Shown: positions 14,063 to 23,670 of the stretch, one piece after another
How the letters are laid out: each line of letters begins with the position of its first letter
How positions within the stretch are numbered: position 1 is the stretch's first letter
Origin: a bacterium
Lineage (GTDB): Bacteria > Bdellovibrionota_C > UBA2361 > RFPC01
Length of the DNA: 38,036 nucleotides
Reading direction: 5' to 3'
Assembly: GCA_030431715.1 (NCBI GenBank)
Contig: JAUIIO010000031.1
Location: 1 to 38,036, forward strand
Position numbers and translations under genes: made by a program
The notes under the pieces: generated by a model
Told to the model about the DNA's origin: nothing
The model's database searches: none
The model's input: the letters and a program-made list of their open reading frames with translations, nothing else

Positions 14063-14869
14063 ATGAAAATTCCACTTTATCAAATTGATGCCTTTAGTTC
14101 CCGGGTATTTGGTGGGAATCCTGCAGCTGTTTGTCCCCTTGAGCGCTGGTTTAGTGACGATGCACTACAATCGATTGCACTGGAAAATAATTTATCTGAA
14201 ACAGCCTTTTTTGTTGGGGGTAACTCTCAGTATGAAATAAGGTGGTTCACCCCAGAAGCTGAAGTAGATCTCTGTGGTCATGCAACACTTGCTACAGGGT
14301 ATGTTATTTCTGAAATTTTGGGAGATCGATCGAAGATTATTAATTTCACTTCGGCAAGTGGGGAATTACAAGTTAATTTGGAGAAAGAACGACCATCTCT
14401 GAATTTTCCTAGTCGACCCGGCATCCCAATAGAATGTCCTGACCTGATTTACAAAGCACTAGGACATCAACCATCTGCTTGTATTTCAGCAACGGACTTT
14501 ATGGTTGTTTTAGAGTCCTCTCATCAGGTACAGGAACTTAATCCAAATCTAGATCTCCTTAAAGAATTTGATGCTCGAGGAGTACTCGTTACCGCCAAAG
14601 GCGATGATTGTGATTTTGTATCCCGATGTTTCTTCCCAAGGTTGGGAGTGCCTGAGGATCCTGTGACTGGCTCAGCACATTGCACCCTAGCCCCTTACTG
14701 GGCAGAACGCTTAGGAAAACAACAACTTCACTGCCGCCAAGTATCTAAGCGAGCAGGTGAGCTTTGGTGTGAAGTTTTAGGCGATCGTGTCCTAATTTCA
14801 GGGGACTGTGCTCTCTACTTGACTGGAGAGGTTACCTTGCCCTCGAAGTACAACAATGCAAACCAATAG
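14063..14869 (+). CDS. PhzF family isomerase-like protein
   Basis: A 268-residue member of the PhzF/YddE family, whose fold resembles diaminopimelate epimerase. ATG 14063 gives the usual N-terminus (MKIPLYQIDAFSSRVFGGNPAAVC); a TTG at 14051 would add four residues. The catalytic glutamate is E46 in NNLSETAFF. VDLCGHATLATGYV and LGVPEDPVTGSAHCTLAPYW are diagnostic. In phenazine producers PhzF isomerises dihydro-hydroxyanthranilate, but no phz genes are present here, so the role is probably an unrelated isomerisation, as for YddE. Confidence 0.92.
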   Translation: MKIPLYQIDAFSSRVFGGNPAAVCPLERWFSDDALQSIALENNLSETAFFVGGNSQYEIRWFTPEAEVDLCGHATLATGYVISEILGDRSKIINFTSASGELQVNLEKERPSLNFPSRPGIPIECPDLIYKALGHQPSACISATDFMVVLESSHQVQELNPNLDLLKEFDARGVLVTAKGDDCDFVSRCFFPRLGVPEDPVTGSAHCTLAPYWAERLGKQQLHCRQVSKRAGELWCEVLGDRVLISGDCALYLTGEVTLPSKYNNANQ

Positions 14870-14946
14870 GTTTTCCTGCCTTTCGATACTTCGAAGTTCT
14901 TCTAGGGCTATGTTTCTTCATTCTCCCACCTGTCCATAATACCATC

Positions 14947-15489
14947 ATGCTGGTAACAACAACGAATAGAGTACCCGATATTGATCTAGTCACCAATTCA
15001 CTCAAATCTGAATATGGGGAACCTGCAGACGATTTTGCTCTTAATGCTAGTGTGCGACGTTTGGAGTATGCTTTCGAAAGCCTGTCTGCTGTGGCTCGCA
15101 AACGAATACTTGATATTGGATGTGGTGCCGTAACTGGTCGTGGTGAAGTGGAAGCGAATCCTAGAACATGGGCTCCGTGGCTTCCTCGTGCTGTTGTGGC
15201 TCTAGGCGGTGAAGCTGTAGGTCTTGATACCGGGAGAGCTCCCAATGAAAAATTTGAATTCCATAGAGTCGATCTGAGACAACCTCATTGTCTCGATTTT
15301 CTCTCTGGTGAGAGCTTTGATGGTATAAATTGCTCTAATCTGTTCTCTTCTCCTCTCCTGCAACGACTAGGGTTTGCGGATGTAGAGATGAGGAAGACGC
15401 TCAGACAATCTCTCTATGAGTCTGCGGTAAAGCTTTTAAAACCTGATGGTATTATAATTCACTTTGATTCCGATTTTTATGATTGGTAG
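14947..15489 (+). CDS. Class I SAM-dependent methyltransferase-like protein
   Basis: A 180-residue Rossmann-fold methyltransferase. Motif I is RILDIGCG at residues 53-60, the acidic residue after strand 2 is in AVGLDTG (about 98), FDGINCSNLF is motif IV, and LLKPDGIIIHFDSDF is the post-III strand. It is somewhat short, with a PRTWAPWLPRAV insertion after motif I. The substrate is unknown. No clear Shine-Dalgarno sequence is seen before the ATG, so the start is uncertain. Confidence 0.75.
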   Translation: MLVTTTNRVPDIDLVTNSLKSEYGEPADDFALNASVRRLEYAFESLSAVARKRILDIGCGAVTGRGEVEANPRTWAPWLPRAVVALGGEAVGLDTGRAPNEKFEFHRVDLRQPHCLDFLSGESFDGINCSNLFSSPLLQRLGFADVEMRKTLRQSLYESAVKLLKPDGIIIHFDSDFYDW

Positions 15490-15567
15490 CTTCTATATGC
15501 ACTATTTAACATCTAGGTACTAACGCTCCATAACATCCTAAGAATACACGCGTCAGGATGTTAGAAG

Positions 15568-16539
15568 ATGGAACCTTCAAAAGATCAAGATAATTCTTCA
15601 GATGACTTTGAAGAGCTCTCAGTGAGAAGATCTGAAGATTTAGATCCACGAGCAAGTACCGATCCGATCGAAAACACTGAACCTATAGTCCCAGAGCCCC
15701 TAAGCCTTAGACAAGCGACCATTAAGGCGATAGCAAAATTTCATCACGACGAGCAATCAGGGCTAGTACCTGAAGACGTTATTGAGAAAGTAGCCGGTGA
15801 TATGCTTGGTGAAAAGATCACATCAGGGCTGTACATTAATCACACTTCAAAGGTCCCCAGACTTCATCTGATAAAAGTACCGAGCAAAGACACACTAAAG
15901 GATACAGACACAACCCAGAAAAGGTTTCTTCAAAGTATGGAGTATCATCAGACCATCGAAGCAAGCACTCCCGGTAAGAATGCACTCCGTGTTGCCATCA
16001 TACTTTTTCAGAGCTTTCCTGATATTAATGCTGATTCAGCTAAAAAACTTACACGCTTAAGAAAAGAGGCAACGTCAATCGATCTCAACAATCCAGAGGA
16101 CAAAGATTGGAAGAGGGCGTTTGCTCTCGAGGTGAACGGAAAACAAATTGAGTTTACGATAGAACTTGAGAAGAATTCACTCCTCACACGTTTCATCTCA
16201 TACTTCGGAGGTCGCGATATTCCAAAGGATCAGAGGCTACATCGATATAGCTACAAAATGGAACTCTCTCTTGCTCAACCACTTAAAACAAAACAATTAA
16301 CCGCCTTACAAAACCGGGCTCAACAAGCAAAAGCCATTATGTACACCGCTACCCCGACAGTCATTTCAAGCTGGCTCATCGCCAGTAGTGAGATTTCTAA
16401 AACAGTGTCCTCAGTTTTTACAAATCCTGTAGCGAAATCGATTACGGAAGTTGGAGTTGATGTTCTGCTCCCATTTTCTATAGGAGTAGCGGCTTATATG
16501 TATATAACCGGACCACTTTCGAGAAATCGACACCGATAA
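15568..16539 (+). CDS. Hypothetical protein with C-terminal membrane segments
   Basis: A 323-residue protein of no recognised family. Residues 1-50 are acidic and disordered-looking (DQDNSSDDFEELSV, ASTDPIENTEPIVPEP). The middle is soluble alpha/beta. Hydrophobic segments lie near 265-282 (VISSWLIASSEI) and 298-315 (VLLPFSIGVAAYMYITG), suggesting a tail-anchored or hairpin membrane topology with most of the protein cytoplasmic. It is followed by small, single-gene units with their own leaders. Confidence 0.65.
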   Translation: MEPSKDQDNSSDDFEELSVRRSEDLDPRASTDPIENTEPIVPEPLSLRQATIKAIAKFHHDEQSGLVPEDVIEKVAGDMLGEKITSGLYINHTSKVPRLHLIKVPSKDTLKDTDTTQKRFLQSMEYHQTIEASTPGKNALRVAIILFQSFPDINADSAKKLTRLRKEATSIDLNNPEDKDWKRAFALEVNGKQIEFTIELEKNSLLTRFISYFGGRDIPKDQRLHRYSYKMELSLAQPLKTKQLTALQNRAQQAKAIMYTATPTVISSWLIASSEISKTVSSVFTNPVAKSITEVGVDVLLPFSIGVAAYMYITGPLSRNRHR

Positions 16540-16648
16540 CGGTCCCATAACAGAAGTTTTATAGAGCTTTCACGTCACATCGTATTATCGTAGTATTAGA
16601 GGCCAATACCTTTTTTTTTGAAGATATGGTTTGCCGAGAGAAGTCGAT

Positions 16649-16999
16649 ATGAATAAATTATTCTTTTTTCTTTTTTTTATTTTTACTCCTGCGCTAGCTC
16701 TTTCTTTGGACGTGACACCTGATGCCTTAGCTGGAAAATGGACGTTTACTCACATGATTCTTGACGGTGAACAAACACGCCGGGTAAATAAGAAAATGGA
16801 ATTTTTGCCAGAAGGGGAGGTGATAAACTTCAATAAAGACGGCTCTGAAAAAAGCAGGGCAACGTACACTATCTCTGATAGCACTATTGTTTATACTGAT
16901 AAGAGAGGGGCACAGCCTTGGAAAATTCAAAAATTTGATGGAAAGTCACTCCATGTAAATCATAAAGGTGCTGATATGTTTTTCAGGAAAGATTCTTAG
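16649..16999 (+). CDS. Small secreted lipocalin-like hypothetical protein
   Basis: A 116-residue exported protein. ATG 16649 is chosen because it places a clean signal peptide at the N-terminus (MNKLFFFLFFIFTPALALS, cleavage near 18-20); a TTG at 16631 would add six residues ahead of it. The mature part, LAGKWTFTHMILDGE then GEVINFNKDGSEKSRATYTISDST and PWKIQKFDGKSLHV, reads as a small antiparallel beta barrel like lipocalin-type domains that open with a GxW motif. The function is unknown. Confidence 0.7.
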   Translation: MNKLFFFLFFIFTPALALSLDVTPDALAGKWTFTHMILDGEQTRRVNKKMEFLPEGEVINFNKDGSEKSRATYTISDSTIVYTDKRGAQPWKIQKFDGKSLHVNHKGADMFFRKDS

Positions 17000-17165
17000 G
17001 CTTTAGCTCCGCGTTGTTCTCCTACCAAATAAAAAAGCAAATGTAATTCCAGTAATTTATCGTTATTTCATTACGACAGTCATTCATGCCCCCCCTGAAA
17101 GACAGCGTAATGCAACTACTTGGCCCGGTAATGCATAACTTTTAAAATATCGCGGAGTAGCAGAT

Positions 17166-17549
17166 ATGACACTTCTTACTACATCTCATCCGGTTCGCCC
17201 TGATTGGCTAACAACTTCTCTACCAGATGCGACTGGGCAGGGGCTAGCGGATCTCTACACCGGTCAAGAGAGAGTCATCGATAAGTACACCACACATGAT
17301 ACTCACATCGGAGTAAATCACGTAGTAACTTCCATACAACGCCTTGGCGATCAAATTTTAATAGAACAATCAAGCACCCTTGAAGCGCCCGGGCATGAGG
17401 CTCACGAGTCTTCACTACTTACACGTATTCACCTTCAATATCTTAACTCAAGCTGGCAAGCAAAAGTCACATGTGGCGGAGAGCATCTCGATCAGGAGAT
17501 GGCCAGTCAAACAGCAAAGAATGTTCTTGAACTTAGCAGCGATAGCTAA
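17166..17549 (+). CDS. Hypothetical protein
   Basis: A 127-residue soluble protein of no recognised family. GGAG lies nine bases before the ATG. The central region (TSIQRLGDQILIEQSSTLEAPG, then LLTRIHLQYLNSSWQAKVTCGGEHL) is beta-rich and the C-terminus helical. There is no signal peptide. The 166 bases upstream hold no gene I can support; an AT-rich stretch there may carry its promoter. Confidence 0.65.
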   Translation: MTLLTTSHPVRPDWLTTSLPDATGQGLADLYTGQERVIDKYTTHDTHIGVNHVVTSIQRLGDQILIEQSSTLEAPGHEAHESSLLTRIHLQYLNSSWQAKVTCGGEHLDQEMASQTAKNVLELSSDS

Positions 17550-17607
17550 TTCTTGATTTTTTTTAGGCGGACACGCTATACTCTTCGGCCCCCGTCGTTT
17601 TGAGAAT

Positions 17608-18030
17608 ATGATTTTCATGCAAACTCCAACGGTATCAGAAGCACCTTTACAACAAGTAGTCGCAAGCCTTGAAGAGACCTCGGGGCCTGACCGCGTGCAA
17701 CATGCTGCAACTATCTATCCTTCGCCGGCAGATCTCCCTATCGACAACGTCCTCTCATCAGACGCCTGTCCTCCGCTGGTAAGGCCTATACTTATGAGAA
17801 TTGTATCATACTCACGTATGGAGACATTTCCCTGTGCTGGAAGAAGCTTGAGGTCACAAGTTGAACTCTACAGAATCGCTAAAAAACATGGACCAATTAT
17901 GCGTGTAGGAGATCTCGCGAGATTCTCACGCCGCGAGTTTGCTAATGTCCCTTCGCTGGGTAAGGTAAAGATGAGAGCGCTTTCGCTCCTTTTAAGAAGA
18001 CACGGCGTTAAGCTCAGAGCCCGTAACTGA
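17608..18030 (+). CDS. RNA polymerase alpha-CTD-like helix-hairpin-helix protein
   Basis: A 140-residue protein whose C-terminal 65 residues match the RpoA C-terminal domain pattern: RSLRSQVELYRIAKKHGPI, MRVGDLARFSRREFANVPSLGK, then VKMRALSLLLRRHGVKL (alpha-CTD has NCLKxxGI, TVGDL, LLKIxNLGKKS, GLxL). That domain binds DNA minor groove or transcription factors. It has no RpoA N-terminal domain, only about 75 unrelated residues, so it may be a stand-alone DNA-binding protein. An internal ATG at 17617 is an equally good start; neither has a strong ribosome binding site. Confidence 0.75.
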   Translation: MIFMQTPTVSEAPLQQVVASLEETSGPDRVQHAATIYPSPADLPIDNVLSSDACPPLVRPILMRIVSYSRMETFPCAGRSLRSQVELYRIAKKHGPIMRVGDLARFSRREFANVPSLGKVKMRALSLLLRRHGVKLRARN

Positions 18031-18079
18031 GTACAGATCTTATGCTGACAGATAGTCTCTGCCGGAGTAGGGTAGCTCT

Positions 18080-20644
18080 GTGGATGATAGATCTGACAAG
18101 AGTACCCTCTGGATACTCTTTCTCACTGTAGCTACAGGATTTTCAGGACTGGCATATGAAGTCGTCTGGCACCGCTATCTTACCAATCTGGTTGGCAGTC
18201 AGGCTAGAGCATCAGCTATTATTCTAGCTCTCTTTTTGGGGGGACTCTCTGCGGGTTATGCTGTATTTGGAAAGCTAAGCAAAGATAGCTCCCCCCGTCG
18301 CCTCATTTGGGTAACCGGTATAATCGAATGTATTATAGGAATCTGGGCACTCCTTTTTCCCTTTCTTTACAATGCCTGCTACACATTCTTTGTAGAAGAA
18401 CGTCGGCTGCAACTTCCTGTGCTCTTAGAAGAAATTCTGTTAAGCGCACTCTTACTATTCTTACCTACATTTCTCATGGGAGGAACCCTTCCTCTGCTCA
18501 CTCAGGCGCTCTCTAAGAGCGTACAAAACTCCTCTAAATTACACGCTACTCTCTATGCTCTTAATACGGGCGGAGCTTTTCTTGGATGCATCAGCGCCGG
18601 GCTTTACTTTGTTCCAGCACTCGGGCTTCCACCGACGCTGACGATCATGTCTCTGTTAAATATTATCCCAGGCATTTTCTTCATTGTTCTCGCACGACAG
18701 TTTGGAGACAACGCCCACGAAACGGTAACTGAAGAGGAAGAAGAAAAAGAGAAGAGAAGCTTACGTTTTGAGGGCTCTATGAAACTTCTCTCTTTTCTCG
18801 CCGGCTTTGTATCACTGGCACTTCAAGTGCTGCTCATGCGTCTTGTTGCTATCTCTATAGGTGGATCTGAGTACGCCTTTACAGTGGTCGTATCTATCTA
18901 CATCCTCTTTCTCGCTCTCGGATCGTGGCGCTTAAGACATGAACAGGACTCCCCGTCCAAGCTCTATACGAATCAGATTACTGTCATATTTGGATTCCTA
19001 CTGCTCTACGGGACAGCAATCACTTGGCCTTATGTTTTTTACCGGGTACGTATCCTTTTTCCTCATACTGAAACTGGCTTCTACCTTTACCTACTGACCG
19101 TCTGCCTCCTTTTTTCAATCCTGCTAGCAGTACCGGTTGCTGGCATGGGGCGTACCATGCCGCTTGTATTTTCTCGGTGTAGAGACACATTTAGTGCTCT
19201 CGGGAGTGTTGTCGGGCGGCTCTATATGTGGAACACGTTGGGCTGCATGCTCGGAGCAATTGGGGGAGGGTACTTACTCCTATTTGTTTTAGATCTTGAC
19301 CATATTATTCGATTACTAATTGTGCTTTTGGGGGTAACAGCCCTTTTATCGCTCACCACTCAAACAACTCGCAGCCGGATGCAGTACGTACTCTGCCTGA
19401 GTCTCATTCTTTGCGGCGCTTTTCTACCTGACTGGCCTGAGGAGTATCTCGCCATGAGTCTTTATAGGAAGCAGACTCCAGTTAGTGCTAAAGACTACGC
19501 TCCTTTTAAACCACTCTATGCAAAGCGAAATACCCGGAGGCTCCTTTTCTACGAAGATGGACCAAACACCTCTATTGGGGTTATCGAATCAGCAGGGCGG
19601 GATCCGAAGCATCCTGTGCTCTCAATATGGGTAAACGGTAAATCAGATGGAGCAACTGCTGGGGGAGATCTTATTACGACAAGAGTTCTTGGGCACATTC
19701 CACTTCTCTTTGCCAGAGATCCCTCAAGAGTTGCTCTTATAGGTTTCGGCACTGGCATAACCGCCGGCGCGGTGTCACTTCATCCCGGGGTAAAGGACTT
19801 TGACCTTATAGAGATCTCAAGTGCAATGCGGCACACAACAAAATTTTTTGCTGACTCAAACCATAACGTAACGGCATTCCCGCAACTTCACTGGATTACA
19901 GCTGATGCCTACCGAACGCTTACCTCAGCCAGTGATAAATACGGTGTCATCATTTCAGGACCAAGTAATCCTTGGATAGCTGGAATCGAGAGACTGTATG
20001 CAGACGAATTCTACGCTCTGGCCGGTGAGAAGCTTGTTACTGACGGGGTATTTGCCCAGTGGATGCACCTCTATGCGATGAGTGAAAAGACGCTCTCTAT
20101 GGTGTTTAAGACGTTTAGACGTAACTTTAAAAGTGTGTGGGCGTTTAGAACATCAGACGATCTTATTCTGATAGGTTCACAGCAGCCACTCTCATTTAAA
20201 CGTCTGGCGCTTAATTGGGAGAAGTTACCCGGCTATACGAGAAGAGACTTTCTTGAGATAGGGCTTACTTCACCTGAGCTTATGTATCCTTACCTCTTTG
20301 CACTTCCTGCTGGTCTCGCCGAAGCAGGGGAAATACACTCTCTTATGTACCCCAAACTTGCTTACGCAGCTGGTAAAGACTTCTTTATGGCAGATGGCAT
20401 AGACCCCTTAGAGCTCTTTAACTCTCAATATTCAGAGCGCTCAGCCCTGATCGAAGCGCATGCAAAGTATCTTAGTGAGCTAAAGAGCGTAGCAGGGGAG
20501 AAATCTATTGCACCGATACTTAAACACCGAATCGCTGCCCTTTGTGGAAATAAGGAACTTCTAGAGATGGAGTTTTGTGAGAGTCTTGTTAGGATGAGCG
20601 CTGAAGAGGGGCCTACCCACACAAGTGCCCAAAATCAATCATAA
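18080..20644 (+). CDS. Membrane protein fused to spermidine-synthase-like domain
   Basis: An 854-residue protein starting at GTG, with GGAG about a dozen bases upstream. Residues 8-455 hold about a dozen transmembrane segments (the fused MFS-like membrane domain). From about 475 to 760 there is a spermidine-synthase-like Rossmann domain: VALIGFGTGITAGAV near 552, DLIEISSAM, ITADAYRTL and YGVIISGPSNPWIAGIERLYADEFY near 622. In active polyamine synthases these positions carry Asp (EID and D..D..DP), here replaced by Ser and Gly, so transfer chemistry on decarboxylated SAM is unlikely. A C-terminal helical tail follows. Confidence 0.85.
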   Translation: MDDRSDKSTLWILFLTVATGFSGLAYEVVWHRYLTNLVGSQARASAIILALFLGGLSAGYAVFGKLSKDSSPRRLIWVTGIIECIIGIWALLFPFLYNACYTFFVEERRLQLPVLLEEILLSALLLFLPTFLMGGTLPLLTQALSKSVQNSSKLHATLYALNTGGAFLGCISAGLYFVPALGLPPTLTIMSLLNIIPGIFFIVLARQFGDNAHETVTEEEEEKEKRSLRFEGSMKLLSFLAGFVSLALQVLLMRLVAISIGGSEYAFTVVVSIYILFLALGSWRLRHEQDSPSKLYTNQITVIFGFLLLYGTAITWPYVFYRVRILFPHTETGFYLYLLTVCLLFSILLAVPVAGMGRTMPLVFSRCRDTFSALGSVVGRLYMWNTLGCMLGAIGGGYLLLFVLDLDHIIRLLIVLLGVTALLSLTTQTTRSRMQYVLCLSLILCGAFLPDWPEEYLAMSLYRKQTPVSAKDYAPFKPLYAKRNTRRLLFYEDGPNTSIGVIESAGRDPKHPVLSIWVNGKSDGATAGGDLITTRVLGHIPLLFARDPSRVALIGFGTGITAGAVSLHPGVKDFDLIEISSAMRHTTKFFADSNHNVTAFPQLHWITADAYRTLTSASDKYGVIISGPSNPWIAGIERLYADEFYALAGEKLVTDGVFAQWMHLYAMSEKTLSMVFKTFRRNFKSVWAFRTSDDLILIGSQQPLSFKRLALNWEKLPGYTRRDFLEIGLTSPELMYPYLFALPAGLAEAGEIHSLMYPKLAYAAGKDFFMADGIDPLELFNSQYSERSALIEAHAKYLSELKSVAGEKSIAPILKHRIAALCGNKELLEMEFCESLVRMSAEEGPTHTSAQNQS

Positions 20645-20720
20645 AATACAGAAACCACCAACTCCGTTTTTTTCCAACATCGCGTTTTATTAATCTTTTT
20701 TCTCCGGTATAGTATGGGGC

Positions 20721-22289
20721 ATGAGCCAGCAGCAACAGACTCAGGAAAAACCAGCAGCAGCGAGCGATGAGATGAGACGTCAGGCAGCCCTCCCGGAAGG
20801 TGGTGCGCCCAGAGGTTCTTCATCCGCTGAGCAGGCGCTAAATGAGACAATTGATAATCGTAAAGACTTAGCTGGTAAAACGCTCCCTGAATATAAGCCC
20901 CAGATGACAGGGCTGATCGATCTTACTGGCCCCGAGCATCTGGCCGAGAAAGGAAGAGCACAGCTCTATCTACTTAGAGAAAACCTCAGGCAGGACACCT
21001 TACAGCGCGACTTTCCTGTGGAGCTTGAGGTTATTACAAACGATCTCGTAGATACGATGGCCATAGCTGATGTCGTACATGAGATTAGCGAACTCCTTAG
21101 AAAACAGACTAGAGAGGGAAATTATATCCAGCTCAACCAGAAGAATAAGGAGATCTTACTGACGGAAGCAGACCTTAATAATGGTTTTGAGAGACTCAAT
21201 AGTGTTATCGCCTACCTCACGCATGAGAGCACTCCTAAAAATCTCAGTGGACACCTAAATTTTCGAGTAGGTCCTTCGCGTGAAGAACTCGCAGATGGTG
21301 AGACACTTTCAAAAGACGATGCCGAAAGAATACAAGCTGAAACGCTTCAGATTTTTAAAGAAGCTTCTGGACACTTACATGAGATAAATGTGCTCACCAA
21401 AAAATTTACCAATCTCAAACTTACGGTAAAAACAATTGAAGGCACCCCTCTTGAAGCCAGAAAGGAGCTTGAGAGGCATTATCGCCTTAATGCCCGGTAC
21501 GCTGATGGATTCTTCCGTCTCCGAGCTGGCAGTATCTCTGACGATCTTAAAGACCTTCATATTCTACTCCGTGAGGCCTCAAAAGATCCTCTTAAATTTG
21601 ATAAAAAGATTAACGTCTACTTTCCTAAGGAAGGCCTAACAGACGCGGATTGCGAGGCTATTGCTTCCCACTTTAAGCACTTCGAAGAGAAATACCCGCA
21701 GACGTACGCAATTAAATCTGGTAAGAGGCTTTTTACTAGCCTTAAAAGTCCACTGAGGAAGCACGCCTTCGCGCACGTACTACACCTCGGACTGGCCCAC
21801 GAGGATGAAGACAGGCTCCTTTCTCAAATTAAGAGAATTCGTGACGAGCTCTACGATCGCTATTCAGGTAAAAGTACTGAAACCGGACGAATTCTTATCA
21901 AAGTACATAACAACGTAGCGCTCTCGTTTCATGTTAAAAAGGCTCTGGCTGAGCTTCGGGATTACGATTTCTGGCTTCAGGATCAGCAGGAAAAGGGGAC
22001 TTCTGAATATGAAGCTATCTCCAGCAACAATCCCGCACCATATAGAGATGACTTCTTTGAGGTCGAAAATAAGCGTGCGTTACCGCTTCCTGGAACCGGG
22101 CTGCTTCAATTAAGAGAGGCCTCTTACCAAGGGACTGCTAGCCTCATAACGAGTAGCTGGTCTCTTATTGGTTCCATCCCCGTAGTGGGCTCACTCTCAA
22201 GAGGATCTGTTAGTCTCGCGCGCAAAGCCTTTTCGCGCCTGACACCCGCCAGATTTGGGTGGTTTCGATTTCCCGTAATCGCACCGTAA
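20721..22289 (+). CDS. Large charged hypothetical protein with internal repeats
   Basis: A 522-residue protein of no recognised family. It starts with a Gln/Pro-rich disordered stretch (MSQQQQTQEKPAAASDEM). The body appears to consist of several divergent repeats near residues 99, 179, 295 and 391. Each has a hydrophobic beta strand (PVELEVI, GHLNFRVG, KINVYFPKEG, RILIKVHNN), a long amphipathic helix, and a Lys/Arg-rich end. The C-terminus (TGLLQLREASYQGTASLITSS, then SRGSVSLARKAFSRLTPARFG) is weakly hydrophobic and basic. The next gene has the same module, suggesting paralogues. Confidence 0.6.
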   Translation: MSQQQQTQEKPAAASDEMRRQAALPEGGAPRGSSSAEQALNETIDNRKDLAGKTLPEYKPQMTGLIDLTGPEHLAEKGRAQLYLLRENLRQDTLQRDFPVELEVITNDLVDTMAIADVVHEISELLRKQTREGNYIQLNQKNKEILLTEADLNNGFERLNSVIAYLTHESTPKNLSGHLNFRVGPSREELADGETLSKDDAERIQAETLQIFKEASGHLHEINVLTKKFTNLKLTVKTIEGTPLEARKELERHYRLNARYADGFFRLRAGSISDDLKDLHILLREASKDPLKFDKKINVYFPKEGLTDADCEAIASHFKHFEEKYPQTYAIKSGKRLFTSLKSPLRKHAFAHVLHLGLAHEDEDRLLSQIKRIRDELYDRYSGKSTETGRILIKVHNNVALSFHVKKALAELRDYDFWLQDQQEKGTSEYEAISSNNPAPYRDDFFEVENKRALPLPGTGLLQLREASYQGTASLITSSWSLIGSIPVVGSLSRGSVSLARKAFSRLTPARFGWFRFPVIAP

Positions 22290-22428
22290 GCTCTCTTAAA
22301 CCACTTTATACACACGAAATAACTATTATTTTTAAACAATTTCACCATCTCCTGTGCTACATGAGCCTCGTTTGGGCCCATAACTCTTTATAGAAAAGAA
22401 CCATTTTGCCGTATAAGGAGTTAAGACC

Positions 22429-23625
22429 ATGGCAGTAGCGATCCAAGATGCGCGAAAATTACAGGCACAACAACAGAAAGAGAAACCTTCAGGTCAACAG
22501 CCGGCAGACAGTGGTGACCTTCATGATTACGAGATAGAGGGTGCTAGTGCCACCACTGATACCGGTATTCATAACGACGATCCTACGGTTATAGTCCCCA
22601 AACAGGAGGGACAAGAAGCTCCTCTTGAGAATCTCTCTGCTAAAACCAAGAATACTCTTCGCCAAGAAGGCATCTTTGATATCAATGAAACTAATATCGA
22701 TAAGAAAATGAAAGAGCTCGATAACCTCCTTGGTGAAATTGAGCAAAGAAAAGAGCTGAGAGGAAAAGGACTATCTGACAGTAAGTTTACAGATTATGAC
22801 ATAACTTTTGCTCTCTCTTCTGGGCAGGTTGCGTTTCGAGTGGCTAAAAAACTGGACGCTATTGCCTCAAAAATTAAAGAGGCAAATCTTGGAAATGAAA
22901 TAAAGATTCGTGGGGTAAAGTCATACGCAGGAAAAAGCGATGAAGTCAGAAGGGCTTTTGAACTCGGAAAAAACTACGGCGATCGCAATACATTTCAGCT
23001 CCCGGTGATGCAAGATACTGATAAAATTGATTCTGTAAAGCTTGCAAAGAATTGCGTTAAAAACGTGGCCGAACTTCTCAAATTTCGCTCCTCTGATGGG
23101 CTTTCAACTGATACCAATTTTCGTCCACTGAGGATTAAGCTTCCAGATGGTCTAAAAACTTCGGACAAAGCTGCAAAAATCTTAAAGAAGGAGCTTGTTG
23201 CGTTACATAAAGAATATGGTGACGCACTCGAAGTCCGAATAGGGGACGCTAAGATTGATAATAAAAAAAGTGTTTTTCGAGATCTCATGAAGAGATCACA
23301 AATTTACAAAGTAACTCTTCAAAATGCGAAAGAGATATTTAAGAAAGTATCAGAACGTCTTACCAGCAATGGAAATGGGCAAACTCAGAAAAGAGTGAAA
23401 GTTCAAATTCCTGTTGAAAACCTCGATGAGTTAAGAGGAGACATTACTGAACTTGAGATAAGGCATAAGAGGCTTAAGGATACGAATCCAAATTACGCCC
23501 AAGACAACCTTACTGTTGACTACTACAGCACAACAGCTGAGGGAGCAGCTAGCAAGGTAACTCCTAAATCAACGACGTCTTCAGCATTTGAACAATTTGA
23601 TGTCGACGAATTTTTGGCAACTTAA
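22429..23625 (+). CDS. Hypothetical protein, probable paralogue of the 20721 gene
   Basis: A 398-residue protein with a strong ribosome binding site (AAGGAG). The N-terminal 75 residues are polar and disordered (KLQAQQQKEKPSGQQPADS). Three module-like copies follow: DITFALSSGQVAFRVAKKL at about 124, RPLRIKLPDGLKTSDKAAKIL at about 232, and VKVQIPVENLDELRGDITEL at about 323. The second copy resembles the INVYFPKEGLTDADCEAI module of the preceding protein, including a KS..R motif 35-40 residues on. No signal peptide or membrane segment is seen. Function unknown. Confidence 0.6.
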   Translation: MAVAIQDARKLQAQQQKEKPSGQQPADSGDLHDYEIEGASATTDTGIHNDDPTVIVPKQEGQEAPLENLSAKTKNTLRQEGIFDINETNIDKKMKELDNLLGEIEQRKELRGKGLSDSKFTDYDITFALSSGQVAFRVAKKLDAIASKIKEANLGNEIKIRGVKSYAGKSDEVRRAFELGKNYGDRNTFQLPVMQDTDKIDSVKLAKNCVKNVAELLKFRSSDGLSTDTNFRPLRIKLPDGLKTSDKAAKILKKELVALHKEYGDALEVRIGDAKIDNKKSVFRDLMKRSQIYKVTLQNAKEIFKKVSERLTSNGNGQTQKRVKVQIPVENLDELRGDITELEIRHKRLKDTNPNYAQDNLTVDYYSTTAEGAASKVTPKSTTSSAFEQFDVDEFLAT

Positions 23626-23670
23626 ATCCTAGCTGATCAGTAGCAAAAAGAGAGCTAATCACAGGAAAAC

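Noticed and set aside
14832..15245. 137-codon minus-strand ORF
   Set aside because: It overlaps the methyltransferase gene, which has motif I and further Rossmann motifs; the antisense product is low complexity.
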